Source: Candidatus Bathyarchaeota archaeon
GTDB taxonomy: Archaea; Thermoproteota; Bathyarchaeia; TCS64
Assembly: GCA_030608725.1 (NCBI GenBank)
Contig: JAUWDP010000072.1
Coordinates: forward strand, 1 to 6,091
Direction of reading: 5' to 3'
DNA: 6,091 bases
The stretch's first letter is position 1, and each line of letters begins with the position of its first letter. A program made the translations under genes and the position numbers. Positions 5,883 to 6,091 of the stretch are shown here, one piece after another. The notes under the pieces were generated by a model. It saw only the letters and a program-made list of their open reading frames with translations, ran no database searches and had not been told where the DNA came from.

Positions 5883-5922
5883 TCATATATGACTAGTATA
5901 ATATAACACTGTTGATATATGA
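5883..5922. repeat. Pair of palindromic 10-base repeats bracketing the padR TATA box (possible operators)
   Basis: TCATATATGA (5883-5892) is a perfect palindrome, and TGATATATGA (5913-5922) matches it at 9 of 10 positions. Their spacing is 30 bases, about three helical turns, which places both copies on the same DNA face with the TATA box between them. PadR regulators commonly bind short dyad elements near their own promoters, so autoregulation is a reasonable inference. Part of the match is expected from A/T-richness alone. Confidence 0.4.
5896..5907 (-). promoter_or_regulatory. TATA box of the padR-M23 operon
   Basis: The minus strand reads GTTATATTATAC, a good archaeal TATA-type core. Transcription would start near 5876, giving a leader of about 13 bases to the TTG at 5863 that includes CAGGG. 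A second A/T core, CATATATG (5884-5891), lies closer in and would put the start about at the TTG. The first is preferred. Confidence 0.55.
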
Positions 5923-5935
5923 GCCTGTGTCGCAC

Positions 5936-6091
5936 CAGGGCTGCGCGCGCCAGTCCGCTCTCTCACTTTACGACCGCTACCTTTGAGAACAACATGGTAA
6001 GGGTAACGTCCCGATTCTATCCATATCTCGTGATGCTCCACCTTGCTTGGGTTAGGGCTAGTCCGGCTCTTTCGGGGGCTTCAGTATGAAG
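5936..6091. other. Right-edge stretch with no supported gene
   Basis: Neither strand carries a convincing coding frame here. A 31-codon plus-strand frame from 5994 lacks any recognisable feature. The last six bases read ATGAAG (6086-6091), with GGGGG 8 bases ahead, so a plus-strand gene might begin at the edge, but two codons cannot support a call. No tRNA-like or clear terminator structure was seen. Confidence 0.4.

Noticed and set aside
5864..5935. Longer PadR start at ATG 5935
   Set aside because: The added 24 residues are encoded by the TATA/operator region, and PadR homology begins at the TTG at 5863.
5924..5939. Small imperfect hairpin (CCTGTG / CACCAGG)
   Set aside because: Six pairs with a bulge and a 3-base loop, no T run and no gene end next to it; too weak to call.
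5994..6089. 31-codon plus-strand frame at the right edge
   Set aside because: Too short, with no motif, no clear ribosome site and no support from codon pattern.
1..6091. CRISPR arrays, tRNA or rRNA genes, insertion sequences
   Set aside because: No regularly spaced repeats, no cloverleaf-like sequence, no transposase motifs or terminal inverted repeats were seen by eye.

Overview
The window is about 60% G+C by eye and reads as archaeal. A/T-rich TATA-type boxes sit roughly 25-45 bases ahead of several starts, leaders are short, arginine is often AGG, and two genes appear to start with TTG. An uncultured sediment-type archaeon would fit, but nothing here fixes the lineage.

Layout, left to right. 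On the minus strand lie the 5' end of a succinylglutamate desuccinylase/aspartoacylase-type metallohydrolase (cut by the left edge) and a small single-domain cupin. A divergent promoter region (721-842) separates them from a plus-strand run of four genes: a flavoredoxin-type flavin reductase, an O6-alkylguanine-DNA alkyltransferase, a soluble corrinoid/iron-sulfur reductive-dehalogenase-like protein (RdhA-like) with its own TATA box, and an alpha/beta hydrolase. Facing this run on the minus strand is a two-gene operon: a PadR-family regulator, followed with a 4-base ATGA overlap by a protein with a C-terminal M23 (LytM-type) peptidase domain. The rightmost 155 or so bases hold no gene that I can support.

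How the genes may work together (inference). The FMN-binding flavin reductase could feed electrons to the RdhA-like protein, which has two [4Fe-4S] sites but no Tat signal and no RdhB membrane anchor nearby. It is therefore more likely a cytoplasmic, non-respiratory reductase than an organohalide-respiration enzyme. The cupin, alpha/beta hydrolase and alkyltransferase would suit a detoxification or small-molecule salvage neighbourhood, but no substrate can be read from the sequence. The PadR-M23 pair looks like a separate, self-regulated unit. Two near-identical 10-base palindromic elements, 30 bases apart, bracket its TATA box.

The points most worth a second look are the soluble RdhA-like protein, the signal-less M23 protein with an altered first metal motif coupled to PadR, and the repeat-flanked PadR promoter.
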